NCBI GenBank assembly: GCA_002633025.1
Contig: NMRB01000285.1
Coordinates: 30,472 to 94,471, forward strand
Length of the DNA stretch: 64,000 nucleotides
Reading direction: 5' to 3'
From: Notospermus geniculatus
Lineage: Eukaryota; Nemertea; Pilidiophora; Heteronemertea; Lineidae
Position numbers and translations under genes: made by a program. Position 1 is the first letter of the stretch. Every line of letters begins with the position of its first letter. Positions 52,239-62,597 of the stretch are shown in pieces. Below the pieces are notes generated by a model that saw nothing but the letters and a program-made list of their open reading frames with translations, was not told the DNA's origin and searched no databases.

Positions 52239-53773
52239 TGTCCCCCGGAGCCCTCGGAGGGGGACTTGAAAATACCGGCCGTCCGTGCGCCTCTGCCGCT
52301 CGCCGCTCGCCGCTACTAGTCCCTTCCGCTCTATAACTTAAGAACGACTGAAGATTTTGGATTCATATTTGGTGGAGGGATGTATCACGGGCCAAAGGTG
52401 TGTCGCGTGAAAGAATCGGCCAAATCCGATTCTCCACTTTGCCACCAGGGGGCCGAAAGCCATACCACAAAAACTGCGATTACGCCTTTAATACTTAATG
52501 GAATTTCACAAAATTTTTATGGTAGGCTCATCTAGCAAGGGTACATAACATACCATACGGGTTTTCAATTTAATTCATTTTTCAGCCCTGTAGGGGGCGC
52601 TTTGTAAAAACCACATAAGTTCCCTTCCGCTCTGTAACTTCTGAACGACTGCAAATTTTTGGTTGATATTTGGTGGGGGGATGCACAATGGGCCAACGGT
52701 GTGTCGCGTGAAAGAATCGGCCAAATCTGATTCTCCACTTTGCCACCAGGGGGCCGAAAGTCAAAACACAAAAACTGTGATTACGCCTTTAATACTGAAT
52801 GGAATTTCACGAAATTTTTATGGTAGGCTCATCAAACAAGGGTACATAACATATTGTACGGGTTTTCAATTTAATTCATTTTTCAGCCCTGTAGGGGGCG
52901 CTTTGTAAAAACCACATAAGTTCCCTTCCGCTCTATAACTTCTGAACGACAGAAAATTTTGGGTTGATATTTGATGGGGGGATGTACCATGGGCCAACGG
53001 TGTGTCGCGTGAAAGAATCGGCCAAATCTGATTCTCGACTTTGCCACCAGGGGGCCAAAAGCCAAAACACAAAAACTGTGATTACGCCTTTAATACTGAA
53101 CGGAATTTCACAAAATTTTTATGGTAGGCTCATCTAGCAAGGGTACATAATATACTCTGCGGGTTTTCAATTACATTCATTTTCCAGCCCTGTAGGGGGC
53201 GCTTTGTACAAACCACATAAGTTCCCTTCCTCTCTGTAACTTCTGAACGACTGAAAATTTTGGGTTTATATTGGTGGGGGGATGTACCATGGGCCAAAGG
53301 TGTGTCGCGTGAAAGAATCAGCCAAATCTGATTATCCACTTTGCCACCAGGGGGCGAAAAGCCGAAACACAAAAACTGTGGTTTTGCCTTAATACTGAAC
53401 GGCATTTCATCAAAGTTTTATGGTAGGCTCAGCTAGCAAGGGTACATAATATATCATACGATTTTAAAGTTTAATTGATTTTTCAGCCCTGTAGGGGGCA
53501 CTTTGTAAAATCCACAAAAGTTCCCTTCCGCTCTGTAACTTCAGAACGACTGAAAATTTTGGGTTGATATTTGGTGGAGGGATGTATCATGGGCCAACGG
53601 TGTGTCGCGTCAAAGAATCGACCAAATCTGATTTTCCACTTTGCCACCAGGGGGCCAAAAAGCCGAATCACATAAACTGTGATTGTGCTATTAATACTGA
53701 ACGGAATCTTCAAAATATATGCCCGTCGAACTTGCACCCGGGGCGACGGGGGACGTTCAATGCTGTGCTTGTT
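52239..53773 (+). mobile_element. H2 Helentron-like element, apparently complete
   Basis: 5' palindrome GTCCCCCGGAG...CTCGGAGGGGGAC, linker CCGTCCGTGCGCCTCTGCCG, then about 4.6 head-to-tail 301-bp units (CCCTGTAGGGGGC at 52586, 52887, 53188, 53487). The 3' end has CGGGGGAC, then CAATGC-TGT-GCTTG-TT. Every unit contains CCACCAGGGGGC (52442, 52743, 53044, 53344, 53644). No protein is encoded; open frames in units are incidental. Confidence 0.8.
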
Positions 53774-53850
53774 ACAATAGACAATGATAAATTGAAATCC
53801 AACATGACGTGAATTGATGTCCGTTGTGTCATACTTTCTATTAATAAAGT

Positions 53851-53890
53851 TATTAGCTCACCTGGGTGAGCTTATACTATACCGGTATAG
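53851..53890 (+). mobile_element. H3 5'-end fragment
   Basis: TTAGCTCACCTGGGTGAGCT followed by TATACTATACCGGTATAG. Only the palindromic end is present. Confidence 0.5.
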
Positions 53891-54052
53891 ACAGAGACAT
53901 CTGGTGTCTGTCTGATGAACTAAAAATCTGGTGTAATCCAAATGAATGCAGCAACTACTAGGAGTTTAAACCTCTGCCAAAAATATATTATCTTATGGTG
54001 TCTTTGCTAAAGTTTATTTAGTACAGTGAATGGGAAACCGGCGTGCCCAAAG

Positions 54053-54435
54053 GAGGCGCTGGGGAACAACTCAGTTTTAATACAAAAGCACATGCGTTTC
54101 GACGTTAAAAACGTCATTGACGTCGCCCATCGTTCATGACATTATGTGCGATGCGTCATTCAGAATCATTGACGTTGCTCTTCGGTCTGTTGTTTACGCT
54201 AAAGCAGCCAAATTTATTGATGAAATTCAACATGTTCCCGCTTGAATTTTCATCTGAAAACATTCAGATACATTGAGAGTCCTATACTTGATGATGAATG
54301 TGTAAAATTCGAAATTCAGTGGACTACTTCAGGTATATTAGGGTTAGAAGTAGGGTGTAGTTTCAGAATTAAATGGCAAATAACGTTGGCTTGAATTTCG
54401 ACGTCATAGTTTTAACTGAGTTGTTCGTCAGCGCC
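54053..54435. mobile_element. Likely MITE with GGCGCTGGGGAACAAC ends
   Basis: GGCGCTGGGGAACAACTCAG at the left and CTGAGTTGTTCGTCAGCGCC at the right form a terminal repeat of about 27 bp with two mismatches. The interior has no coding signal. Confidence 0.55.
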
Positions 54436-54986
54436 ACGTCACGGATTAGTTCCGCCGGTTCCTTAGTGACAAAGTCTGTTTGTTGGTCCCTTGTATAAAA
54501 GAGTCTTCTCTTGATGTAACACCATTATCTTTGCACCGCGCAACCTGATCGTGCGCGAAGATGGTAGCTGATCATAGACAAGGTCTAAATGAATGAAAAT
54601 AAACAAATAAAAGGCGCCGCTGTGAACATTAAAACTAGAAGAACCCAAGCCCTATGAGCATCTGGCTTGATGTAATGCTATTTCTGCATTCTAAGAGGGG
54701 AAAAGGGTGGTACTTCTCTAATGTTTTCTAATCGGATTTGCTTTGTGTGACGATGACATTCTGGTGAACATGACCTGAAAGATTGATTCACTTGCTGAAA
54801 GAAAACTTGGCAACTTGGTTCTTACCCTTTGAGTGACCTGCCTTGAATAGTTACAGGTCAATGTTCCTGTTATGAGATTCTCAGAAGCGAGTGCTAATTA
54901 CCAAACTGTGTTATTAGCTCTGTAGACAACACTGGGCAAAAATTTAGCCAGCAGCACACGAGGCGATATCGCAAGCGATCTGGGCC
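54436..54986. other. Intergenic, nothing recognised
   Basis: No features were recognised. Confidence 0.4.
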
Positions 54987-55130
54987 GACCGCACAGAAAG
55001 TCCAATAGTCCTACTGGTGCCTATCAGCAGTTAGTTACCGGTATAACACATTTTCCCATTGACAGAACCGCCGAAAGGCACCGAAAGCACTATCGGACTT
55101 TCCGTGCGGTCGGCCCGATCACAAGCGAGC
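54987..55130. mobile_element. Foldback element
   Basis: The arms GGGCCGACCGCACAGAAAGT and the inverse of ACTTTCCGTGCGGTCGGCCC pair over about 45 bp. It is related to the single arm at 11565-11620. Confidence 0.7.
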
Positions 55131-55389
55131 AAAATTGGCTGTTGACGCCAGGTGTGCGCTGGGCAGGGATGCGTTGATCCTCTCGCAAGCGATATTCACC
55201 CAATGTCAAACAGTCACCTTGTCTGCGGTGGCTGGTGACAAAGATCGGTGGGGAGTAGAAAAAAACTGTGAGCATTGTCAATGAGAGTCACCCTCTTAAT
55301 ACTCCATGAAAAAAAAATTATTTCAGGAGTGCAAGTGCCCACTTAGCGCATTATAGCTACTCATCAAACAATATTGGACGATATTAACG

Positions 55390-55545
55390 ATATGTAGGAG
55401 GAAACCAGAGACCCCGGAGGAAACCTACGATGTCGAGGAGAGATCGCCCTCTCTACCACATAAAGCCACTTCCACGACCGGGGATCGAACCCGCGACCTC
55501 AGTGGTGCAGGCACAGATGTTTCCACTGCGCCACCCCGACACCCC
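55390..55545 (-). mobile_element. SINE-C: tRNA-derived, third family
   Basis: On the minus strand: A box GTGGCGCAGTGGAAACATC, B box GGTTCGATCCCCGG, then a body with GGTTTCCTCCGGGGTCTCTG. A direct GAGGAAACC motif recurs in the body. Confidence 0.65.
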
Positions 55546-55554
55546 ATGAACTGC

Positions 55555-55625
55555 ATGGTCTGATGAGATTGAACCAGGAACTGCAGACGTGACAGGCACC
55601 CATTGCCACTGTGCCACTCTTATTG
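55555..55625 (-). mobile_element. Second tRNA-like head
   Basis: Minus strand AGTGGCACAGTGGCAATGGG and GGTTCAATCTCATC have A/B-box spacing. It lies immediately upstream of SINE-C and may be a tandem head. Confidence 0.45.
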
Positions 55626-55884
55626 ACTTCTCAGCATTTTCCATAGGGCTGGTGTCTCTCTGCTTGGCATCCAGTTCGTGATTCGATATTTCAACATACG
55701 ATGACAAGATCATACTCCCTCCCCCCAGGGTATCGATCAGGTCAAAACAAATCGAAGCAACAGGTAGAGCAAGAAATCATCTCCATTTCAGTCTGGCTAT
55801 CTTTGCCACAATCACATACAAAATGTACGCAGAATCCTTGACATTGTGTTGCAGATTGTAATCAAGTTAGGGTGAAATACGATT

Positions 55885-56200
55885 TGTTCTGTTCCAACTT
55901 AAGTTTACCTTGGTAGCGTGTACATTTGTGTATTTAGGTTAGTAAAACATACACAGGCTGTTGCAGTGTACTGAGTGTGGGGCCAGTGGCAAATATGCTC
56001 TGTTCCAACTTAAGTTTGCCTCTGTAGTGTGTACATTTGTGTATAAAGACATGGAACGTACACTGGCTGTTGCAGTGTACTTATAGCGGTGTGGCAAATT
56101 TGCTCTGTTTCAACTTAAGTTTGCCATAGTAGTGTGTACATTTGTGTATAAAGACATGGAGCATACACTGGTTGTGGCAGTGTACTTCTACTGGTACCGT
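55885..56200. repeat. Tandem repeat, about 105-111 bp, 3 units
   Basis: TGTTCCAACTTAAGTTTGCC starts units at 55890, 56001 and 56106. Each has GTGTACATTTGTGTAT and GGCTGTTGCAGTGTACT. Confidence 0.85.
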
Positions 56201-56222
56201 TGACGAATGACAATTCAGGTGG

Positions 56223-56546
56223 TTGTCGTACAGGGATGATCTTCCATCTCAGGAGACTGGGAAAATGAGCATCATCGTCAGCGATCCGATAACATCGCTG
56301 GAAAACAATCAACAGCGACGGAATATTACTGCCTATGAAGCAGAAGAGTTCCGATTAATATCGCGAATCGTTGCACAACGTTATCTTAAAGAGATTAGAA
56401 AATGTGACGAATGTGCGACTTTGACGGGGTTAGACAGGCGGAAAATAGTCTGCCTAAGAAAGACGAGGAACTTGTACATCGGTTTTGAAAAAAATGTACT
56501 TGAAATTCATCCTGTTCAGTGGCTACAGTGTGATGTCTGGAGATGA
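56223..56546 (+). CDS. Possible coding exon or small protein, unknown
   Basis: A 107-codon frame. A good acceptor (CTTCCATCTCAG|G, exon from about 56252) precedes an internal ATG giving MSIIVSDPITSLENNQQRRN. The product is charged, with a helical-looking EAEEFRLISRIVAQRYLKEI and a CDEC motif, and composition unlike the repeat-derived frames around it. No family was recognised. It ends at TGA 56544-56546 with no clear donor. It lies directly after the tandem repeat and before a SINE. Confidence 0.3.
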   Translation: MSYRDDLPSQETGKMSIIVSDPITSLENNQQRRNITAYEAEEFRLISRIVAQRYLKEIRKCDECATLTGLDRRKIVCLRKTRNLYIGFEKNVLEIHPVQWLQCDVWR

Positions 56547-56636
56547 AGTGGTGTAACATCTGCCAGTGTACCCCATTCTTCAGTGTTTCCTTCTTTGTAT
56601 TAGGAACTTTAGTGACAATGGACAACTAGAGACAGC

Positions 56637-57080
56637 TAGAGTCCATCGTACAGGAGAGTAAGCTGTGGTGCCTTGTACCTTGTGCCTTTGCATGGGCAAG
56701 TAAAAGACCACATCCAAGTGAGGAACATGAGTAGCTTGAGATCACCTCTTTCATACAGTACCTGGCACAATTGACCTCCCTAAATCCGCGTACCTTCCCC
56801 GTACGTGACGAGGAAGGTAGGCTTCAGTTCATCGCGTATGGTATGGGTACGTCACGCGTCTCTGTTGCGTGACGTCGGGTGAATGACGTTAGGTCTTCAC
56901 TGCATGCCTTCCATGACGCTGCGCCACGTCCTCGGAAGATACGAGGACGTGCATGATGCTGTATGTAGTACGTGGATGGGGCGCGGCGCGGAAGGGAGGT
57001 CAATTGTGCAAGGTACTGTACTTACCAGGGCAAATAATGCTATGGCTTTGGCCCTGATGAAAAATTAAATACAAACAACA
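56637..57080 (+). mobile_element. SINE-A with nested M1
   Basis: From GTACAGGAGAGTAAGCTGTG through the conserved body to CTTTGGCCCTGATGAAAAATT, split at 56754-57020. The tRNA head is missing. Confidence 0.85.
56754..57020. mobile_element. MITE M1, copy 2
   Basis: TACAGTACCTGGCACAATTG and CAATTGTGCAAGGTACTGTA ends, close to the copy at 41637. It is inserted at the TA of the SINE's CGTACTTACC. Confidence 0.9.
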
Positions 57081-57148
57081 AACGCTAGAGAGACTGACTG
57101 TTCAACAGGGCAGTACAGTGAGAGGAACATTCACACACACACACAGAA

Positions 57149-57331
57149 ATGTGACCCGCAACAGCAAAATCAGTCGAAATGCTCGCAGAAGAAGACCAAA
57201 CATGTCCAAGGTGACACCAACGATTTGTTGCCCATTGTGAAATTTGACTTTGTCGATTTCTGTAATTGTTTGGTGTCATCTTGGGTCTTCTTTCCGGTGC
57301 ATTCCGACTCATTTTGCTGTCACGGGTCACA
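57149..57331. mobile_element. MITE M9, copy 1
   Basis: Terminal inverted repeats ATGTGACCCGCAACAGCAAA and the inverse of TTTTGCTGTCACGGGTCACA. Inner AGAAGAAGACC/GGTCTTCTTTC also pairs. Copy 2 is at 60980-61182. Confidence 0.75.
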
Positions 57332-57841
57332 AATGGTGATAGATGTTGCACCGGGGCTGCATGTCACTGATTGACACTGGTGAAGTTGTATTGGTGGGTG
57401 ACTTCAACTCAGGAGGTCTTCGGTTTGAATTCTCCGCTCTGGGCAGGTTTCTTGGCAACAGGCGAAATGTGCCATGAGTTTTGTCTCAAGGTTTATGAAC
57501 AAAAGTTCAACAACCATTGTTGTTCATCTATTGAATTTCTTTTCCACATGCCAATCAAAATTATTGATATTGATGATACCATAATACTCAAAAAATGAAC
57601 AAAAGAATGCTAATTTGAATTGTGATTTGTTTAAATTGGTATTGGCAATTATATTCCAGTGTCACGTTTCATTGTGTCAATCAAGGTGATTGATTAAGTA
57701 ATAACCTGCCAATCACAATGAGATTAAATCTCTGTGGTGGTGATGAAACAAATTTTCTGTCAGATACTGCTGATTTTAATTCCGAATGATCAGAATAATA
57801 ATGCAACTTTTGAACTTTTTGACTGTATTGTGTTTGTATCC
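57332..57841. other. Intergenic, nothing recognised
   Basis: AT-rich, no features. Confidence 0.4.
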
Positions 57842-58240
57842 TTCCATCAGGGCCAAAGCCATACTATTATTACCCCTGGTAAGTATCGAAGAGCCCATCT
57901 CAAGCTTCTCATGTTCCTCACTTGGATGGAGTCTTTTACTTGCCGTAAAGCCTAGTTTATACTTCGACGCACGACCATCGCCGGCGACCGACGCGCGTTC
58001 TTGCGTTTGACGCCGACCACGTCGTACGATTTGGTCGGCATCCGATCGCGAGGCTATTATTACTTGAGTCGTTTCATAACGGGTCGCCGTCGCTAAAGTA
58101 CGCTGGACTATAAATCAATTCCGCGAAGTCGGCGTCCAGATTTGATCGGGCGTCGGACGCCGATGGTCTTGTGTCGAAGTATAAACTAGGCTTTACAAAG
58201 AAACAAGGTACAAGGCAGCAGGGCTTGTTGTCCCAGCCCG
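57842..58240 (-). mobile_element. SINE-A with nested M6
   Basis: Reverse-oriented: CATCAGGGCCAAAGCCATAC through TTTTACTTGCC, then M6, then ACAAAGAAACAAGGTACAAGG. The head is missing. Confidence 0.8.
57949..58192. mobile_element. MITE M6, copy 2
   Basis: Nearly identical to 45018-45260. The ends AGCCTAGTTTATACTTCGAC and GTCGAAGTATAAACTAGGCT are here extended by GTAA/TTAC. Confidence 0.85.
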
Positions 58241-58296
58241 TCGTTCTAAACCAGGTTTAGACTAGAGATTTTGGTCACCCCATGGAATCTTTTGAA

Positions 58297-58577
58297 GAGC
58301 CCTGATAGCCGAGTGCTTATCATGTCCGCTCAGCAAGCGGCAGGTCCCGGGTTCGAATCCAGCCCGGGCCATATGGGGTTTCATTCCCGGCTCTTCAAGT
58401 CCGTCATATGGAACAGCAAGCCGTGATGCCTTGTGCCTTGTTTCTTTGCATGGGCAAGTAAAAGACCCCATCCAAGTGAGGAACATGAGTAGCTTGAGAT
58501 GGCCTCTTCCGTACTTACCAGGGCCAATAACGCTGTGGCTTCGGCCCTGACACAAAAATCAAATACAAAAAATCTTT
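58297..58577 (+). mobile_element. SINE-A, most complete copy
   Basis: Head GCCCTGATAGCCGAGTGCTT with GGTTCGAATCC, linker CCATATGGGG, body, and tail CAAAAATCAAATACAAAAAA. It is useful as the family reference in this window. TTAGCAA/TCAGCAA sits at the anticodon-loop position. Confidence 0.9.
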
Positions 58578-59035
58578 TGGTTACATGGGGTCATCCTTTC
58601 CAACCAAGGACTTTCATACCACGACTAGCTACCCGAGCCACTCACCCCCACACCTTAATCAACCAGAGAGACATTGCATGGTCACCCACTGAAAATCCTT
58701 TTGAGCACAGCTGGCGATCCTTTCCGCCACTCGCAATATTGCCAATAGCTCCAAATTGCCTGGATGACCTGCGGCATCACACCTGACCTTACACCTCTAC
58801 CAATCTTGTCTGGTATGCCCACCTATGTACCGCCACAATTGATCCATGTCATCGGCGAATATCAAGTGGACATATCTTCCATGTATCTCATTCCTAAATA
58901 CATACTTGTCGATTCAACAAGCCAGATTGATGAAAATTTTTTTGTTTGGTGTTGTTATTGCGATATTGCTGATGTCATAAGTGTCAGTTTCTGCTTGCCA
59001 CTAAAAATAACCATGATATTGTGGCAGATTTAGGT
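58578..59035. other. Intergenic, nothing recognised
   Basis: Two overlapping plus-strand frames (58499-58786, starting in the SINE, and 58764-59033) without domains. Confidence 0.35.
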
Positions 59036-59097
59036 GTTAGGCCCTCGAGCCTATAACGTCTGGACTCCTGGGTCGATGGAAGAACGCCTGCTTTGTA
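59036..59097 (+). repeat. Fragment of TTAGGCCCT repeat
   Basis: GTTAGGCCCTCGAGCCTATA, then GTCTGGACTCCTGGGTCGAT and GGAAGAACGCCTGCTT: the left part of the repeat seen more completely at 62320-62460. Confidence 0.6.
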
Positions 59098-59105
59098 CCG
59101 GATTT

Positions 59106-59510
59106 CCGTCAGGGCCGAGGCCACCGCATTATTGGCCATGGTACAGTACAGGTCACAATTGACATCCCTAAATTCGCGTAACTTACGCGTAACTTACGCA
59201 ACAACTCACGAGCTATGTTACGCGTAACTTACGAGGTAAGTTACGGGGTGAATTACGCAAATTTCACTAGCTACGCAGTGATTTACGAGGCGAGTTACGC
59301 GATTTCGGCGAGTTACACAGTGAGTTACGCGAAACCAAAGCCGTGAGTTACGCGTAACTTACGAGCAACTTACGCGAAGCCGTAGGGTTGTCAATTGTGA
59401 CCTGTACTGTAAGCACAGAAGAGACCATCTCAAGTTACACATCTTCCTCTACTTGGATGGGGTCTTTTACTTGCCCTTGCAAAGACACAAGGTACAGTAC
59501 AAGGCAAGTC
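59106..59510 (-). mobile_element. SINE-A with nested M2
   Basis: Reverse-oriented tail CGTCAGGGCCGAGGCCACCG, M2, then the body to GCAAAGACACAAGGTACAG. The head is missing. Confidence 0.85.
59142..59411 (+). mobile_element. MITE M2, copy 2
   Basis: Ends TACAGTACAGGTCACAATTG and CAATTGTGACCTGTACTGTA. Repetitive GCGTAACTTACG interior. Inserted at the TA of the SINE's (reverse) CCTGGTAAGTAC. Confidence 0.9.
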
Positions 59511-59522
59511 GTAGAGTTCGAG

Positions 59523-59700
59523 TGGGTAATCATGCTTGTCTACATTTGGCTTCTTGTCTACATTCACTTCTCGGATCTTCTAGAAAGTGCCTGAGGAAGA
59601 CCCCGATTGGGGTTCGAAAATTTGCGAAATTCAGAGACGACCTTTGTGTTATATCATTTTATGTGTTGCTCTTTGTGCTTAACTTTGGATGTCTACATTT
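59523..59700 (+). repeat. Dispersed repeat with hairpin CTGAGGAA...CGAAA
   Basis: CCTGAGGAAGACCCCGATTG, then GGGTTCGAAAATTTGCG, matches the minus strand of 13620-13745 and its flanks (CTCGGATC/TTTCGGATT upstream). It lies between two SINE-A pieces. Confidence 0.45.
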
Positions 59701-59765
59701 GGCAGTAGCTTGCGATGGCCTCTTCCATACTGCCAACTTCAGCCCTGATGGAAAAGTCAAATAGA
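59701..59765 (+). mobile_element. SINE-A tail fragment
   Basis: GCAGTAGCTTGCGATGGCCTC to GCCCTGATGGAAAAGTCAAAT, lacking the middle AATAATGC segment. Confidence 0.65.
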
Positions 59766-59960
59766 AACACAATACATTGTAACATTGCCAGTTTGTCCTT
59801 GCACCAGTGAAAGTACCTGGCTTGAATATTTGCCAAAGGATGAATGATATGTGTTTACATTACAAAAGGAACAGTGAAATTGAATATGTCTTGTCCAACA
59901 GGCTTTGAATGTTCAAATGGTGGTAGTCTTTCCATCAAAAGAGGTCTGAGAGCTTTGATA

Positions 59961-60380
59961 TTAGAGAGGTTGCGCAGCTTTCCGACTCCGACTCCGGCTT
60001 CAACTACCAGAATGAATTGCAGTCTGCTATGGACATCCTTGATAAAAACGATTTGATAGACGTTTGCAAATCGTAAAATGCCATAACTTGGTGGCAGAAT
60101 AATTTTGACTCGTAATCGGAAGTGCACGTAAGTCGCAAATATTATAGTCGTGTTTCAAGTCGTAACGACTGGGCTTACGACTTCAACGACTTCATATTCA
60201 TTATTTATCCGCACCTCCCATTTATAGGGCCAAATTTTTCTGCCTTCAATTTATGGTGTTTGACGAAATGAAAACGTCTATCAAGTCGTTTTTATCAAGG
60301 ATGTCCACAGCGCACTGCAGTTCATTCTCGTAGTTGAAGTCGGAGTCAGAGTCGGAAAGGTGCGCAACCTCGCTATTACC
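59961..60380. repeat. Inverted duplication with a shared peptide frame
   Basis: Arms of about 105 bp (59961-60067 and 60270-60380) are inverted copies. The left arm (plus) reads EVAQLSDSDSGFNYQNEL then DILDKNDLIDV to a stop. The right arm (minus, within 60464-60246) reads EVAHLSDSDSDFNYENEL then DILDKNDLIDV. Both frames are intact although the DNA differs at about nine sites. The acidic serine-rich segment recalls transposase N-termini but is not assignable. Confidence 0.6.
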
Positions 60381-60979
60381 CTGGCATACCCCTTGAGTGC
60401 AAGGTTGAAGCCCTTCTCTTTTCTGAGTTCCTTCTTCACAAAATAAATACCGAGAAAAGATCAAAATAAATGGAAAGGAAATTGATGGCTAAGAGATCGT
60501 CATCGCAAATAGAAAAGAGGGCTACGATCCCTTATGTAGAAGGTCATGAGTACCCTTTTTACCCCTTAAGCCCTTTCTCAAAATCAAAGAACCTTAGAGA
60601 TGAAAGAAAAATAAGGGATCGTCGTCAGGATATAAGCTACGGGATAAAAACATAAACACCACTTTTCTTCCAGTTGTACTTTTTCGTCTGTCTGGCAGAA
60701 ATTAGTCATTGTGGCTCGGTCCTATTGAACCTGCCCGCACGTCTAGCGGTTTTCAATATAGCTTCATCAAAGCGTTGCTGCTCGGAAAGTGGCCTCCCGT
60801 TAGTATCGCAGATGTGATCGAATTGCAGGAAATGATGTGTTTGGTGCTCTGAGGACTGAAGAGTTCCGTACATGCCATAGGAAGGTTATTACTGAAGTTC
60901 TTGTGCAGCGTTTAACCGTTTTATGGGTTTCTGGCGAGTTTCATCATTGTCGGTTTTTGGTGGTTGAATGCTTAATCAA
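60381..60979. other. Intergenic, nothing recognised
   Basis: Continuation of the minus frame (to 60464) and otherwise short frames. No repeat was recognised. Confidence 0.35.
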
Positions 60980-61182
60980 ATGTGACCTGTGACAGCAAAG
61001 TGAGTCGGAATGCGCACAGAAGAAGATCGAAGATGACACCAGACAACAGTTACAGAAATCGACAAAGTCAAATTTCACAATGGGCAGACAATCCTGAAAT
61101 CAACAAACCGTTGGTGTCACCTTGGACGTGTTGGGTCTTCTTCTGTGTGGATTCTGACTCATTTTGCTGTGCCTGGTCACAA
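60980..61182. mobile_element. MITE M9, copy 2
   Basis: ATGTGACCTGTGACAGCAAA and TTTTGCTGTGCCTGGTCACA ends. The interior matches 57149-57331 in inverted orientation. Confidence 0.75.
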
Positions 61183-61187
61183 ATAGG

Positions 61188-61400
61188 GGCTCTTCCGTCC
61201 GTCGCATGGGACAGTAAGCCATGGTGCCTTGTACCTTGCGCATGGAACAGCAATGGTGCTTTGTACCTTGTGCCTTTGCAAGGGCAAGTAGAAGACCCCA
61301 TCCAAATGGGGAACATGAGTAGCTTGAGATGACCTCTTCCGTACTTACCAGGGCCAATAATGCTTTGGCGTCGGCTCTGTGGAAAAATACAAATATATAA
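61188..61400 (+). mobile_element. SINE-A, head missing
   Basis: From GGCTCTTCCGTCCGTCGCAT to GGAAAAATACAAATATATAA, with an internal duplication of GGAACAGCAATGGTGC. Confidence 0.85.
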
Positions 61401-61718
61401 TACCTGCCACAACCGAAGCAACACGGGTTAATACCTCCCCATCGCCAATCTCTTTCATGATTCTGTGTCTCCCTCTTTCTCAATGACTAATTACTCATCC
61501 TCGTTTCCAGCTAAATGCGGCGGCTCTTACATCGCAAGAAACTTCTTTGATACAAAGATCTAAAGGATCAGTCGGTTATCGAATCATCCTTCATTATCGT
61601 CCTCAATGGCTAATTTTCTCAAGGGTTCTTAGGCCCCTTTGTCGATAGGAGGAGGGGAAGTGCACAGTCTCTAGCCAGGCGCGTTGTCTTCGAGTGGAGA
61701 GTCTTGTTCGGATGCATA
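61401..61718. other. Intergenic, nothing recognised
   Basis: No features were recognised. Confidence 0.4.
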
Positions 61719-62175
61719 AAGGCTGTTCATGTTTCTTTGACTCAGAAGATACCGTGATACTCCACTGTGACAATATTGATTTAACCCTTACGATATCATT
61801 GTGCGGCTCTCAGCACTTTCTCCTGTTATACAATCTCAAAGCGCTTCATATTATCACTCCAGTCTTGCTGGAAACATCCCTGTGGAAGTTGAGGAGCAGC
61901 ACATTCAGTGCTCACCGTTCGTGTTTCTTTGACTCAGCAGAGACTTCAGGGTGACAGGTTTAACCCTTACGATATCATTATGAGGCTCTTAGCACTTTCT
62001 ACTGTTATACAATATCAAAGCGCTTCACATTATCTCTCCAGTCTTGCTGGAAATGTTCCGGCGAAACTCAAGGAGCAGCTCGTTCAGTACTCACTGTTTG
62101 TGTTTCTTTGAGAACTTCAGATGACAATATTGGTTTAACCCTTACAGTATCAATGTGGGGCTCTCAACAGAATGA
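61719..62175. repeat. Tandem repeat, about 180-192 bp, 2.4 units
   Basis: GTTTCTTTGACTCAGAAGA or variants at 61731, 61923 and 62102. Shared blocks include TTTAACCCTTACGATATCAT and CAAAGCGCTTCA(T/C)ATTATC. Confidence 0.8.
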
Positions 62176-62319
62176 CCGGGAATTGAACCTAGTGCCTCTG
62201 GGTCACATAAGTCCAACATTTTCACCATTTCACCATCACACGCACCCAAGTCTCAGTTTGCCTGGCTGGCTTCAGTTTCATGTAAGGTGAAGCTCATCTT
62301 ACTTAGAATTGAGGAGGTG

Positions 62320-62460
62320 TTAGGCCCTTGACCCTGAGGTCTGGACTTTCTGGCTTGATGGAAGAATGCCTGCCTTGGAAGCGGGAGATCCGAGTTCGAT
62401 TCCCAGGTGTGGTCTGCGACATTTGGCATTGTCGGCGAAGGTGCTTTTCTTTCTCGTCTT
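62320..62460 (+). repeat. TTAGGCCCT repeat, possibly tRNA-derived
   Basis: TTAGGCCCTTGACCCTGAGG, then GGAAGCGGGAGATCCGAGTT and CGATTCCCAGG. GAGTTCGATTCC resembles a B box, but an A box is unclear. Relatives are at 59036 and 62598. Confidence 0.5.
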
Positions 62461-62597
62461 GGCTTGACTATCTTTGCCTTAATGCATGGATCACTCTGAA
62501 CAGAGGGAGTCTGATCAGATGGGAATATCTACCGTAAGTCGTAAGGGGTTAAGAATCTCAAAGATAAGAGGGGGAGGAATGTGGTAGGTTTGGGGGA

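Noticed and set aside
52239-53773. CRISPR array or bacterial repeat-spacer system
   Set aside because: Units of about 301 bp repeat head to tail with no alternating short repeats and unique spacers; the context is eukaryotic.
58317-58365. Functional tRNA gene
   Set aside because: A and B boxes are present, but there is no acceptor stem and a conserved SINE body follows; the same holds for all other heads in the window.
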